This document shows, in pieces, positions 26,364-35,466 of a DNA stretch of 64,000 nt. The notes under the pieces are model-generated. The model made no database searches and was not told the DNA's origin. It saw nothing but the letters and a program-made list of their open reading frames with translations. This DNA comes from Edaphobacter aggregans DSM 19364. Its GTDB lineage: Bacteria; Acidobacteriota; Terriglobia; Terriglobales; Acidobacteriaceae. The stretch's first letter is position 1. Every line of letters starts with the position of its first letter. The stretch spans positions 107,426-171,425 of the forward strand of contig NZ_JQKI01000013.1 in assembly GCF_000745965.1 (NCBI RefSeq), read 5' to 3'. The translations under genes and the position numbers were made by a program.

Positions 26364-27635
26364 ATGAGTGCTGCAGCAGAAGTCGCGACGAAGTTTGAGG
26401 AACTGACCCTGGACGAAAAGTTGGACCGGCTGGCCGAGGTGGCCGTGAAGGTGGGGCTGAACCTGAAGGCGGGGCAGGAGTTGATCATGTCGGCTCCCAT
26501 GGAGGCGCTGCCGTTGGCGCGCAAGATCACCGAGCAGGCGTACAAGGCCGGAGCGCTGCTGGTGACGACGCTGTACGGTGACGATCCGAGCGTGCTGGCG
26601 CGGTTTCAGTACGCGCAGGACGCGAGCTTCGACTATGCGCCGGCGTGGCTGCAGGATGGCATCGCCAACGGCTTCCGCAGCGGGGCAGCGCGGCTGGCGA
26701 TTGCGGGCGCGAATCCGGCGCTGCTGGCGAAGCAGGACCCTGCGAAGGTAGCGAGGGCGAACGTTGCTGCCTCGAAGGCGGGCAAGCCGGCGATGGAGCT
26801 GATTACGCGGCACGAGATCAACTGGACGATCGTCGCTGCGTCCACGCCAGAGTGGGCGAAGCTGGTCTTCCCGGGCGAGGCGGAGGATGTTGCCGTCGCG
26901 AAGCTCTGGGAGGCGATCTTTGCGGCGTCGCGCGTGAACGCGGCCGATCCCGTCGCCGAGTGGAGGGAGCACGGCGAGCGGCTGAAGAAGCGTGTGGATC
27001 TTCTGAACGCGAGGCGCTTCTCTGCGCTGCACTTCAAGTCGGCCGATGGAACGACGGACCTGAAGGTTGGGCTGGCGGACGATCATCTTTGGGCCGGTGG
27101 CGGGACGCCGGCCGGCAACGGAGTCTATTGCCAGCCGAATATTCCCACCGAGGAGTGCTTTACGACTCCGCACAAGGACCGCGTGGATGGTGTGGTCCGG
27201 GCCTCGAAGCCGCTATCGCACCAGGGAACGCTGATCGAGAACATCGCTGTGCGCTTTGAGGCGGGACGCATTGTTAAGGCGACGGCGACGGCGGGTGAGG
27301 ATGTGCTGAACCGGCTGATCTCGACCGACGACGGCGCGCGGCGGCTGGGCGAGGTGGCGCTGGTGCCGCACAACTCGCCGATCGCGCAGAGCGGGATTCT
27401 GTTCTGGAACACGCTGTTTGATGAGAACGCGGCGAGCCACATCGCGCTGGGGCAGGCATATTCGACGTGCCTCATCGGCGGCGAGAAGATGGATAACGCC
27501 GAGCTTGCAAAGCGCGGAGCAAACGAGAGCCTGATCCACGTGGACTGGATGATCGGGTCGGCGAAGATGGATGTCGATGGGATTGCCGCCGACAGTACCG
27601 CCGAGCCGCTGATGCGTAAAGGTGCGTGGGTGTAG
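26364..27635 (+). CDS. M29-family aminopeptidase
   Basis: Metal-dependent aminopeptidase of the M29 (AmpS/thermostable aminopeptidase T) family, cytoplasmic, 423 residues. Two metal-ligand regions are recognisable: NIPTEECFTTPHKD and GEVALVPHNSPIAQSGILFWNTLFDENAASHIALGQAY, then HVDWMIG near the end. The ATG at 26364 is preceded by GAGGAG; the frame is also open from a GTG at 26349. The gene lies 61 nt after dapB in the same direction. Whether it acts on cell-wall or general peptides is unknown; its place in the DAP run is notable. Confidence 0.9.
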   Translation: MSAAAEVATKFEELTLDEKLDRLAEVAVKVGLNLKAGQELIMSAPMEALPLARKITEQAYKAGALLVTTLYGDDPSVLARFQYAQDASFDYAPAWLQDGIANGFRSGAARLAIAGANPALLAKQDPAKVARANVAASKAGKPAMELITRHEINWTIVAASTPEWAKLVFPGEAEDVAVAKLWEAIFAASRVNAADPVAEWREHGERLKKRVDLLNARRFSALHFKSADGTTDLKVGLADDHLWAGGGTPAGNGVYCQPNIPTEECFTTPHKDRVDGVVRASKPLSHQGTLIENIAVRFEAGRIVKATATAGEDVLNRLISTDDGARRLGEVALVPHNSPIAQSGILFWNTLFDENAASHIALGQAYSTCLIGGEKMDNAELAKRGANESLIHVDWMIGSAKMDVDGIAADSTAEPLMRKGAWV

Positions 27636-28017
27636 GAACTCCTCGCCGCAGGAGTGTCTGTTGAGGAAGCCCGGCGGAGGTCGCCGGGCTTTCTGTTGCC
27701 ATTTTTGCGCCTTCGTTGGTTACAGATAGCGGAAAATTCTCCGTTTTTCCTCATCATTTTGAAGAATTTTTCGCCTTGCCAAAAGATTTTTGTGCGCTGC
27801 GCGGATTTTCGCTGTACATTGAAACTCATTACGGGGCTGACGCGTCAGTATCCGTGAATCCCCTCACATCGTAGTTACTGCGTGGCCGCGACGCTCCGCA
27901 GGGCAAGTTCGAATTGCCGATCTTCGCCGTTCGCGCACGACTCTCTGTCGTTGCGTCGTCGCATCCGTGTATCAAATCGCTATCTCGCGTATTTACGCGA
28001 CAAGAGGAGAGAGCCTT
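27636..28017. other. Intergenic region aminopeptidase / aminotransferase
   Basis: The 382-nt gap starts with a strong terminator (27667-27695). It then has an AT-richer stretch (about 27715-27830), containing a promoter-like arrangement TTGTGC (27790-27795), 19 nt, TACATT (27815-27820). The 14-mer TGTACATTGAAACT at 27813-27826 is repeated exactly just upstream of uppP (37604-37617). The remaining leader of about 190 nt holds no ORF I can support. Confidence 0.55.
27667..27695 (+). terminator. Terminator after the M29 aminopeptidase
   Basis: AGCCCGGCG (27668-27676) pairs with CGCCGGGCT (27682-27690) over a 5-nt loop, followed by TTCTG. It ends the asd-lysC-dapB-aminopeptidase transcription unit. 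Confidence 0.75.
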
Positions 28018-29283
28018 ATGAGCAGCATTCACGCTGGTGTATCGCGCAGGTCGTTTATGCGAATCCTTGGGGCAGCCTCTGCAACGGCCGCCTCGTTTCC
28101 CGCGCTCGCGGCTGTGCAGCAGGGCGCTGCAGCTGCCCCCGCGCAGGGCGGCGGACGCCGCGGACTGGGCGGCATGTCGGACGTGGGCGAGATGCGGCAG
28201 CTCTCGCCGGACACGATCATCATCAGCTCGAACGAAAACCCGCTTGGGCCGGCGCCGTCGGCGCTGCAGGCGATCGGCGTGACGGGACCGCTGGGCGGCC
28301 GCTATCACTACGACGAGTCGATGAAGACGCTGGTCGCCTTCAATGAGGTCTATGGCCTGAAGCGCGGCTACTCGGCGCTCTTCCCCGGATCGGGCGGCCC
28401 GCTGGACCTGGCGCTGATGTCGAATATCGGGCCGGACAAGCCGCTGGTCTACGGCGACCCCAGCTATGAGCAGGGACCTCGTGCGGCCGATACGATGAAG
28501 GCTCCGAAGCTCCCGGTGCCGCTGACCCCGACCTACGCGCACGACGTGAAGGCGATGGTGAAGGCGCATCCCGCGCCCGGCGCGTACTACATCGTGAACC
28601 CGAACAATCCGACGGGCACGATGACGCCGCGCGAGGACATTCTGTGGCTGCTGGCGAACAAGCCTGCCGGTTCGGTTGTCATCGTCGATGAGGCGTATCA
28701 CCACTTCTCGGATCATGAGTCGGTGATCGATCAGGTTGCGCTGGACAAGGACATCATCGTGATGCGGACGTTCTCGAAGATCTACGGCATGGCCGGTCTT
28801 CGTGCAGGCTTCGCGGTAGGACGTCCTGACCTGCTGCAGAAGATGGGCACCGTTCCCGGGCCGAGCCGCAGCCTGGCAAGCATCTCGATCACGAGCTCTG
28901 CCGCCGCGCGCGCAAGCCTGCAGGACAAGGAACTGGTCCCGCTGCGCCGGAAGATCAACTCGGATGTGCGCTCGGAGACGCTCGAGTTCCTCGAGAAGCA
29001 CGGCTACAAGACGATTCCGGGCTCGCAGGCGAACATGTTCATGGTGGACGTGAAGCGCCCGGGCAAGGAGTTCCAGCAGGCCATGCTGAAGGAGAACGTC
29101 GCGATCGGACGCACGTGGGCGGCTATGCCGAACTACGTACGCGTGACCGTGGGAACGAAGCAGGAGATGCAGAAGTTCCAGACGGCGTTTGTGAAGTGCA
29201 TGGACATGCCTCCGGGCGCAGTCAACGGCGCCTCGCTGCATATTCCGGAGTTCCATATTCCTTCGGAGCTGTATCGCGCCTGA
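28018..29283 (+). CDS. Tat-exported HisC-like PLP aminotransferase
   Basis: Fold-type I aminotransferase, most like histidinol-phosphate aminotransferases, with an N-terminal twin-arginine signal (SRRSFMRILGAASATAA; Arg10-Arg11). The core shows NPNNPTGT and VDEAYHHF. The PLP lysine is Lys254 in TFSKIYGMAGLRAGFAVG. The C-terminal Arg region WAAMPNYVRVTVG is also seen. The ATG at 28018 follows AAGAGGAGAG. A Tat signal predicts transport as a folded, cofactor-loaded enzyme to the periplasm, unusual for this fold. Its gene sits between dapB and dapA; the DAP-pathway aminotransferase is normally cytoplasmic, so the substrate is uncertain. Confidence 0.87.
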   Translation: MSSIHAGVSRRSFMRILGAASATAASFPALAAVQQGAAAAPAQGGGRRGLGGMSDVGEMRQLSPDTIIISSNENPLGPAPSALQAIGVTGPLGGRYHYDESMKTLVAFNEVYGLKRGYSALFPGSGGPLDLALMSNIGPDKPLVYGDPSYEQGPRAADTMKAPKLPVPLTPTYAHDVKAMVKAHPAPGAYYIVNPNNPTGTMTPREDILWLLANKPAGSVVIVDEAYHHFSDHESVIDQVALDKDIIVMRTFSKIYGMAGLRAGFAVGRPDLLQKMGTVPGPSRSLASISITSSAAARASLQDKELVPLRRKINSDVRSETLEFLEKHGYKTIPGSQANMFMVDVKRPGKEFQQAMLKENVAIGRTWAAMPNYVRVTVGTKQEMQKFQTAFVKCMDMPPGAVNGASLHIPEFHIPSELYRA

Positions 29284-29314
29284 TCCGGACTGGCGGAGGT
29301 TACAACGCGAAGAG

Positions 29315-29346
29315 AAGCCCCGGTCTTGCCGCCGGGGTTTCTTTTT
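29315..29346 (+). terminator. Terminator of the aminotransferase gene
   Basis: AAGCCCCGG (29315-29323) pairs with CCGGGGTTT (29332-29340, one G-T wobble), followed by CTTTTT. The same GCCCCGG stem core recurs in other terminators of the window. Confidence 0.75.
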
Positions 29347-29376
29347 GCCCCGCAATTCGCAGACAGCAGGCCGCCC

Positions 29377-29406
29377 GTGAAATTCACGCGCCTGACGCGG
29401 TAAACT
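29377..29406 (+). promoter_or_regulatory. Candidate promoter of dapA, near-leaderless
   Basis: GTGAAA (29377-29382, 4/6), an 18-nt spacer, TAAACT (29401-29406). The dapA ATG is 10 nt after the hexamer and lacks a Shine-Dalgarno sequence. Confidence 0.5.
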
Positions 29407-29416
29407 TTCAATCACT

Positions 29417-30337
29417 ATGGAACTGACGGGTTGTGGAACTGCGCTGGTCACCCCCTTCCGGAGCAATGGCGATGTGGATGAGGCGGCGCTTGAGTCGCTG
29501 GTCGACTGGCAGATTGAGAGCGGGATCGGGTTTCTCATCCCCTGCGGAACGACGGGCGAGGCGTCGACGCTGAGTGAGACCGAGTGGCTGCGCGTGGTGG
29601 AGGTGGTCGCCGGAGCGGCGGCTGGCCGCGTGCCGGTCTTCGGCGGATGCACGCACAATGCCACCGCCGAGGCCGTGCTCAAGGCGAAGAAGCTCGCGCG
29701 CGTCAAGGGAGTCACGGGAATCCTGACCGCGAACCCTTACTACAACAAGCCGGGGCAGGAGGGGCAGTACCAGCACTTCCGCGCGATCGCGCAGGCGGTC
29801 GACCTTCCGGTGCTGCTGTACAACATTCCCGGACGAACAGGCGCGAATCTTGAGCCTGCGACGGTGCTTCGTCTGGCGGAGATCAAGAACATCATTGGGG
29901 TGAAGGAGTCGAGCGGCAACATCGTGCAGATCACGGAGCTGGCGACGACGGCTCCGCGAGGCTTCAAGATCATGGCTGGAGATGACTCGATGGCGCTGCC
30001 GGTGCTGGCGCTGGGCGGCACGGGCCTGGTCTCGGTGGCCTCGAATGTGATTCCGGCGGAGATGTCGGCGATGGTGCGGGCGGCGATCTCGGGTGACTGG
30101 GCCACGGCGCGGAGCGTGAACCAGAGGTACTTCCGTCTGATGTTGGCGCACTTCTGGGAGGCGAGCCCGGCGCCGGTGAAGGCCGTGCTGAAGATGATCG
30201 GACGTGGGGACGATGTGCTGCGGCTGCCGATGATTTCGGTGACCGATGGCACGCGCAAGCGGCTGGAGACGCTGGTGGCAGAGCTTGGCCTGCTGGAACC
30301 GGCTGCGGCGAAGGGTCAGCATCGGCAGGCTTCCTAG
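29417..30337 (+). CDS. dapA: 4-hydroxy-tetrahydrodipicolinate synthase
   Basis: Condenses pyruvate and aspartate semialdehyde, the entry to the DAP/lysine branch. The 306-residue TIM-barrel protein has the triad region with Thr45-Thr46 (CGTTGEA), Tyr135 (YNIPGR) and Schiff-base Lys163 (GVKESSGN). The pyruvate-binding TANPYYNKP is also present. It is followed 48 nt later by dapD, probably in one transcript with RNase J further on. Related aldolases (NAL, KDG) lack this motif set. Confidence 0.95.
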   Translation: MELTGCGTALVTPFRSNGDVDEAALESLVDWQIESGIGFLIPCGTTGEASTLSETEWLRVVEVVAGAAAGRVPVFGGCTHNATAEAVLKAKKLARVKGVTGILTANPYYNKPGQEGQYQHFRAIAQAVDLPVLLYNIPGRTGANLEPATVLRLAEIKNIIGVKESSGNIVQITELATTAPRGFKIMAGDDSMALPVLALGGTGLVSVASNVIPAEMSAMVRAAISGDWATARSVNQRYFRLMLAHFWEASPAPVKAVLKMIGRGDDVLRLPMISVTDGTRKRLETLVAELGLLEPAAAKGQHRQAS

Positions 30338-30385
30338 CACCGGGTTAACAACGGCATTGAGATTTCTCGTAAGAAAAGGTGACAA

Positions 30386-31240
30386 GTGAGTTTGAACGGT
30401 TCGCTGCAGGGGAAGATCGAGCACTGGTTTGCGCAGGGTGCGGAGGCGATTGGGAACAAGGACGCGGAGGCGGCTTTCTACGAGCTGCGTAGGGCGCTTG
30501 AGGCTGGGACGCTGCGCTCGGCGGAGCCCGATGCCTCGATGCCGCTAGGCTGGCGCGTGAACGCTTGGGTGAAGCGCGGGATTCTGCTGGGCTTCCGGCT
30601 GGGGCAGATGGTGGAGATGGGCTGCCCGGACGGGTTTCGTTTTGTCGACAAGGCGACGTATCCGGCGCGGCGGTTTGGTGCGGCCGACGGAGTGCGCGTG
30701 GTTCCGGGTGGCTCGAGCGTGCGCAGTGGAGCGTATCTCGCGAAGGGCGTTGTGGTGATGCCGCCAGCGTACGTGAACGTTGGCGCGTATGTGGACGAGG
30801 GCACGATGGTGGACTCGCACGCCCTTGTCGGCAGCTGCGCGCAGATTGGCAAGCGCGTGCACCTGAGCGCCGCGGCGCAGATCGGCGGCGTGCTGGAGCC
30901 GGTGAATGCGAGCCCGGTGATCATCGAAGACGATGCGCTGGTAGGCGGCAACACAGGCGTCTACGAAGGAACAATCGTGCGGAAGCGCGCTGTCATCGCG
31001 GCCGGGACGGTGCTGACGCGCGGGACGCCGGTCTACGACCTGATGAAGGGCGAGGTGTATAAGGCGACGGCTGAATCTCCGCTGGTGATTCCCGAGGGGG
31101 CGGTGGTTGTGCCGGGCTCGCGCGCGGTGACCAAGGGCAAGGGCGCGGAGTGGGGGTTGAGCGTTGCGGCGCCGGTCATCGTGAAGTATCGCGATGAGAA
31201 GACAGAGCTTTCGCTGGTGCTGGAGGACGTGCTCCGGTGA
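30386..31240 (+). CDS. dapD: Tetrahydrodipicolinate N-succinyltransferase
   Basis: Succinyl-CoA-dependent acyltransferase of the succinylase DAP route. The 284-residue protein has an N-terminal helical domain and a left-handed beta-helix made of hexapeptide repeats, for example [40 protein letters not shown], as is typical. The substrate-binding [29 protein letters not shown] follows. The start is GTG at 30386; AAAAGGTGA lies upstream. DapD tells which variant of the pathway is used; dapC and dapE are not in the window. Confidence 0.95.
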   Translation: MSLNGSLQGKIEHWFAQGAEAIGNKDAEAAFYELRRALEAGTLRSAEPDASMPLGWRVNAWVKRGILLGFRLGQMVEMGCPDGFRFVDKATYPARRFGAADGVRVVPGGSSVRSGAYLAKGVVVMPPAYVNVGAYVDEGTMVDSHALVGSCAQIGKRVHLSAAAQIGGVLEPVNASPVIIEDDALVGGNTGVYEGTIVRKRAVIAAGTVLTRGTPVYDLMKGEVYKATAESPLVIPEGAVVVPGSRAVTKGKGAEWGLSVAAPVIVKYRDEKTELSLVLEDVLR

Positions 31241-31257
31241 CCGTGCGGGCTTGCTGA

Positions 31258-31263
31258 TAAGAT
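31258..31263 (+). promoter_or_regulatory. -10-like hexamer before RNase J
   Basis: TAAGAT lies 9 nt before the ATG and no Shine-Dalgarno sequence intervenes. I see no convincing -35 element at the right distance. It is listed because it fits the leaderless pattern of asd, dapA and fumA. Confidence 0.3.
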
Positions 31264-31272
31264 TGAAGTTTC

Positions 31273-32937
31273 ATGGCACAAGATAAGTTGAAGCTGATAC
31301 CACTGGGTGGGCTGGGCGAGTTCGGGATGAACTGCATGGCTCTCCGCTGGCAGGATGACATTCTCGTCATCGACGCCGGCCTGATGTTTCCTGAAGAAGA
31401 GCTGCTGGGTGTGGACATTGTCGTCCCGGACATCAGCTACCTGACGGAGAACCGCGACAAGGTTCGCGCCATCGTGCTGACGCACGGTCACGAGGACCAC
31501 ATCGGCGGGCTGCCCTGGATCCTGTCAGAGCTGAACGTTCCGATCTACGGCACGGAGTTCACGCTGGCCTTGGTCGAGGGCAAGCTCGAAGAGCACAACC
31601 TGCTGGACGACGCGGAGCTGAACGAGATCATCCCCGGCCACAGGCTGACGCTGGGACCGTTTTCGATCATGCCGATCCGGGTGACGCACTCGCTGGTGGA
31701 CTGCGTTGCGCTCGCGATCCACACGCCGGTGGGCGTGGTGCTGCACACGGGCGACTTCAAGGTCGATCTGTCGCCGACCGACGGACAGCCGTTCGACCTG
31801 CAGGCGTTTGCCGAGCTGGGCAAGCAGGGCGTGCTGGCGTTGCTGCAGGACTCGACCAACGTGGACCGCCGCGGATATACGCCGAGCGAGAAGGCAGTAC
31901 GGCCGCGGCTGGACGAGATCTTCGGACAGACGAAGAAGAAGCTCTTCTTCAGCTGCTTCTCGTCGTCGATTCACCGCATACGGATGGCGATGGAGCTGGC
32001 GACCGAGCACGGGCGAAAGGTTGCCATCATCGGCCGATCGCTGGACAACTCGACCGAGATCGCGCAGGACCTGGGTTATTTGGAACCCGCGCCCGGCCTG
32101 ATCATCAATCCGGGGCAGATCAAGGACTTCGGGCCGGAGAGGCTCTGCATCATGATTACGGGCACGCAGGGCGAGCCGATGAGCGCGCTGGCCCGCGCCG
32201 CCGTGAATAACCACAAGTTCGCCCACATCGAGGCGGGCGACACCGTGCTGCTGAGTTCACGTGTAATTCCGGGCAACGAGAAGTCAATCTACCGGGTGAT
32301 CGATCACCTGGAGCGGCGCGATGCGCAGGTGATCTACGACGACGGTGCCTCGGGGCTGATTCACGTGAGCGGGCACGGCAGCCAGGAAGAGTTGCGGCTG
32401 ATGATCAACCTCGTCCGGCCGAAGTTCTTCGTTCCCATCCACGGCGACTACCGCCATCTGAAGCGGCACGCGGAAATGGCATCGTCGATGGGGTTGGTGG
32501 AGAAGGCGATCCTGATGGAGGATGGCGACGTTTTGGAGCTGGATCGCAACTCGGCCACGAAGACAGGCAAGGTGACGGTGGGCCGTGTATGCATCGACTC
32601 AGGCGGCGCGGCTGCCGATGTCGTCGAGGACCTGGTGATTCGCGATCGCAAGCACCTGAGCGAGGATGGCATTGTGCTGCCGATCATCGCGATCAACAAA
32701 GGCACGGGAAAGCTGGAGAACATGCCGGAGATCGTGATGCGCGGCATGGCGGTTCCGGAGGAGGGTCTGGTCGCCGAGGCGCGGCAGGTGGTGCAGCGCA
32801 CGCTCGATGGATCATCGGGCGAGGAGAAGGCCGACTACGGCGTAATCAAGGAGAAGATCAGGACCGACCTGAAGCGCTTCATCCAGAAGAGTACGAGCCG
32901 CAGACCGCTGATCATGCCGGTGATTCTCGAGATCTGA
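31273..32937 (+). CDS. rnj: Ribonuclease J
   Basis: Zinc metallo-beta-lactamase/beta-CASP ribonuclease with endo- and 5'-exonuclease activity in mRNA turnover and rRNA maturation. The 554-residue protein has the metal-binding motif HGHEDH (71-76). Further motifs include LHTGDFKVD, DSTNVDR and the beta-CASP segment with VKFFVPIHGDYRHLKRH-like sequence (FFVPIHGDYRHL). The C-terminal dimerisation domain (about 450-554) is complete. RNase J in a Gram-negative envelope is a hint of acidobacterial, cyanobacterial or similar ancestry. It is downstream of dapD by 32 nt and a terminator follows. Confidence 0.95.
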   Translation: MAQDKLKLIPLGGLGEFGMNCMALRWQDDILVIDAGLMFPEEELLGVDIVVPDISYLTENRDKVRAIVLTHGHEDHIGGLPWILSELNVPIYGTEFTLALVEGKLEEHNLLDDAELNEIIPGHRLTLGPFSIMPIRVTHSLVDCVALAIHTPVGVVLHTGDFKVDLSPTDGQPFDLQAFAELGKQGVLALLQDSTNVDRRGYTPSEKAVRPRLDEIFGQTKKKLFFSCFSSSIHRIRMAMELATEHGRKVAIIGRSLDNSTEIAQDLGYLEPAPGLIINPGQIKDFGPERLCIMITGTQGEPMSALARAAVNNHKFAHIEAGDTVLLSSRVIPGNEKSIYRVIDHLERRDAQVIYDDGASGLIHVSGHGSQEELRLMINLVRPKFFVPIHGDYRHLKRHAEMASSMGLVEKAILMEDGDVLELDRNSATKTGKVTVGRVCIDSGGAAADVVEDLVIRDRKHLSEDGIVLPIIAINKGTGKLENMPEIVMRGMAVPEEGLVAEARQVVQRTLDGSSGEEKADYGVIKEKIRTDLKRFIQKSTSRRPLIMPVILEI

Positions 32938-32960
32938 CGCAGGGGGACTTGGTTGCAGAG

Positions 32961-32990
32961 AAAGGCGCCCCTGTGTGGGCGTCCTTTTTA
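32961..32990 (+). terminator. Terminator of RNase J
   Basis: AAAGG plus CGCCC (32961-32970) pairs with GGGCG plus CCTTT (32977-32987, one bulged T), running into a T tract. It is 23 nt after the stop codon. Confidence 0.7.
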
Positions 32991-33148
32991 TATGCGCGTT
33001 ACGGCGTAAGAGCAGGTGACATCGCGGGTACGCGCAGCAGGAAACCTCCGCTAGCGAAGGTAAGATGAGTGGCGAAGGGGAAATCCCTCAAAAGAAACGG
33101 CAAGAACTCGGATAGACAGCGCACGCGCGTGAAACGCATGGTGATCGT

Positions 33149-35428
33149 ATGTTGAATTTCGCACTTTGCCGTAGCCTTGCTCTGACTCTGGCAGGCGCAG
33201 CGGGAACGCTGGGGATTACTGCTGCTGCTGCCCAGCAGCAGCCATCTGCACAGACGGCCCAGCAGACGACAGAAAAGCTGGAGACGAAGACGCCTTCGCA
33301 GGCGCCTGCCGCTGCGAAACGACCCAGCGTCGGATTGGTGTTTGAGGGCGGCGGAGCGCTGGGATTTGCCCACATCGGTGTGATCCAGTGGATGGAGGAG
33401 CACCATATCGCGGTGGACTACGTGGCCGGAACGAGCATGGGCGGCCTTGTCGGCGGGCTGTATGCGTCGGGCCTTGGACCGGACGAGATCAAGGAGTTTG
33501 TGAAGCGGATTGACTGGCCGACGGTGCTGAGCGGGCAGGTTCCGTTTCAGGCGCTGAGCTATCGCCGCAAGGAAGACAAGCTGGCGTTCCCGAACCGGCT
33601 GGAGTTTGGCTTGAAGCACGGCTTCAGCCTGCCCAGCGGGCTGAATACGGGGGCGGCCGTTGGCCTGCTCTTCGATCGCACGATGCTCCCCTATTGGGAC
33701 CTGAAGAGCTTTAACGATCTGCCGATTCCGTTTCGCTGCGTTGCGACTGAGATCACGACGGGGAAGCCGCATGTCTTTCAAGACGGCCCCCTGCCCCAGG
33801 CATTGCGGGCAACGATGTCGATTCCCGGAGTGTTCGCACCGGTCCATCACGGCAACGAGATCTACTCCGACGGAGGCGCCGTGGACAATCTGCCGGTGGA
33901 CGTGGCGCGTGCGATGGGCGCGCAGGTAGTGATCTCGTCGTACCTGAATGCGGGCCCACCCAAGCCGGAGAGTCTCAACTCGCTGACCGGAGTGGTAGGG
34001 CGGAACATCTCGATCATGGTCGCAACCAACGAGGTGAGGAGCCTCAAGGACTCCGACATTGTGATCTCGTCGGACGTGAGCAAATTTGAAACGCTTGCGT
34101 TCTCAAAGAGCGACGACATCATCCCGATCGGCTATAAGGCCGCGCAGCAGATGGCACCGGAGTTGGAGAAGTATGCGCTGAACGATGCAGACTGGGCCGC
34201 CTATGTAGCACAGCGGCAGGCGAGACGCAGGACCGACCTGCCGATTCCGCAATTTGTCGAGGTGTACGGCGTCACAGGCATGCAGCAAAGCGATATCGCT
34301 GTCCGATTTGAAAAGTTCGTCGGTGAACCGATCGATAAGGACCAGATCGAGAAGAGCATTGCGGGGCTGCAGGGGACGGGTCTGTATTCGACCATCAACT
34401 ACAACATTGTCGAGCGCAACGGCAAGCGGGGCCTGCTGATACGGCCGGCCAACAAGACCTACGGCCCGCCATTTATGAACTTCGGCCTAACGATCCTGGC
34501 CAATGACTCCAATAATGTTCAGCTTGGACTCGGGCTACGGGCGACGTTTTACAACCTCGCCGGTCCGGGTTCGGAGCTGCGCCTGGACGGTGCGGTGGGC
34601 CAGCTGGCGGTGTTGAGCGGAGAGCTCTTCAGGCCGCTGAAGGCGGGATCGCGCGCGTTCGTCGCACCGCGTGCCTACCTGGCCCACCAGGTGAATCCCT
34701 ACTTCGTGGGCACGGAGCAGCTTGAGGAGTATAAGGAGAAGCGGAATGGGCTCGGCGTCGACCTGGGCTATCTCTTCAATGCGCGGACCGAGGTGCGCGT
34801 CGGCGAAGACGTTCAGTGGTACAGCGAACGACGTACCATTGGCGAAGGCGCCGCTCAGGACTTCTCCCTGACACCCTTCGTCACCAGAGTGAGGTTTCAG
34901 TACCTGGGTCAGGACGACTACATGGTGCCGACGCGGGGAAGCCTGGTTTCGACGTTGTACAACTACTACACGGAACGGCCAAACGGCTCCGGCGGGTACT
35001 CGCAGCTGACGGGACGTATTGAGCACTTTATCCCGATACGGTCGCGAGGAATCCTGCCAATGATCGCACAGGGAGGCACGAGCTTCGGCGCCGACAACCT
35101 GGGACTGGCCGGACTGACCCTGGGTGGACCTTTGCGACTGAGCGCCTACGCCAGAAATGAGTTGTTGGGGTCGGACTACTTCCTGGGACAGATCGGTTAC
35201 CTGCATCGCCTCGCCCAGCTCAACCCGGTGTTCGCAGATACGATCTACGCGGGCGGATTTTACGAGATCGGCAAGATGTACGGGGCCAACGCACAGACAC
35301 CGACACTGCCCAATGATGTCACGGGAGTGGTAGTCATCAAGACGCTGTTCGGGCCGGTCTTCGCCGGACTCAGCATCGGTGACAGCGATCATCGTAAGTG
35401 GTACTTCGGCCTCGGCCGGGTCTTCTGA
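33149..35428 (+). CDS. Patatin-like phospholipase fused to POTRA and outer-membrane barrel (PlpD type)
   Basis: Three-part outer-membrane lipase, the type Vd secretion architecture known from PlpD/FplA. It has a signal peptide (residues 1-29, ending AAAQ). A patatin domain (about 58-340) follows with oxyanion loop GGGALGFAH (67-75), nucleophile Ser96 in GTSMG and catalytic Asp241 in SDGG. A single POTRA-like domain (about 370-440, FVEVYGVTGMQQSDI) then joins a C-terminal beta-barrel (about 445-759) rich in alternating segments and ending in phenylalanine (GLGRVF). It probably inserts by BAM. Both catalytic residues are intact. Monocistronic; the next gene starts 38 nt later. Confidence 0.9.
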   Translation: MLNFALCRSLALTLAGAAGTLGITAAAAQQQPSAQTAQQTTEKLETKTPSQAPAAAKRPSVGLVFEGGGALGFAHIGVIQWMEEHHIAVDYVAGTSMGGLVGGLYASGLGPDEIKEFVKRIDWPTVLSGQVPFQALSYRRKEDKLAFPNRLEFGLKHGFSLPSGLNTGAAVGLLFDRTMLPYWDLKSFNDLPIPFRCVATEITTGKPHVFQDGPLPQALRATMSIPGVFAPVHHGNEIYSDGGAVDNLPVDVARAMGAQVVISSYLNAGPPKPESLNSLTGVVGRNISIMVATNEVRSLKDSDIVISSDVSKFETLAFSKSDDIIPIGYKAAQQMAPELEKYALNDADWAAYVAQRQARRRTDLPIPQFVEVYGVTGMQQSDIAVRFEKFVGEPIDKDQIEKSIAGLQGTGLYSTINYNIVERNGKRGLLIRPANKTYGPPFMNFGLTILANDSNNVQLGLGLRATFYNLAGPGSELRLDGAVGQLAVLSGELFRPLKAGSRAFVAPRAYLAHQVNPYFVGTEQLEEYKEKRNGLGVDLGYLFNARTEVRVGEDVQWYSERRTIGEGAAQDFSLTPFVTRVRFQYLGQDDYMVPTRGSLVSTLYNYYTERPNGSGGYSQLTGRIEHFIPIRSRGILPMIAQGGTSFGADNLGLAGLTLGGPLRLSAYARNELLGSDYFLGQIGYLHRLAQLNPVFADTIYAGGFYEIGKMYGANAQTPTLPNDVTGVVVIKTLFGPVFAGLSIGDSDHRKWYFGLGRVF

Positions 35429-35466
35429 GGTCTGTCTCTCACTGCGCCCGGTTATCATGGGTGTGT

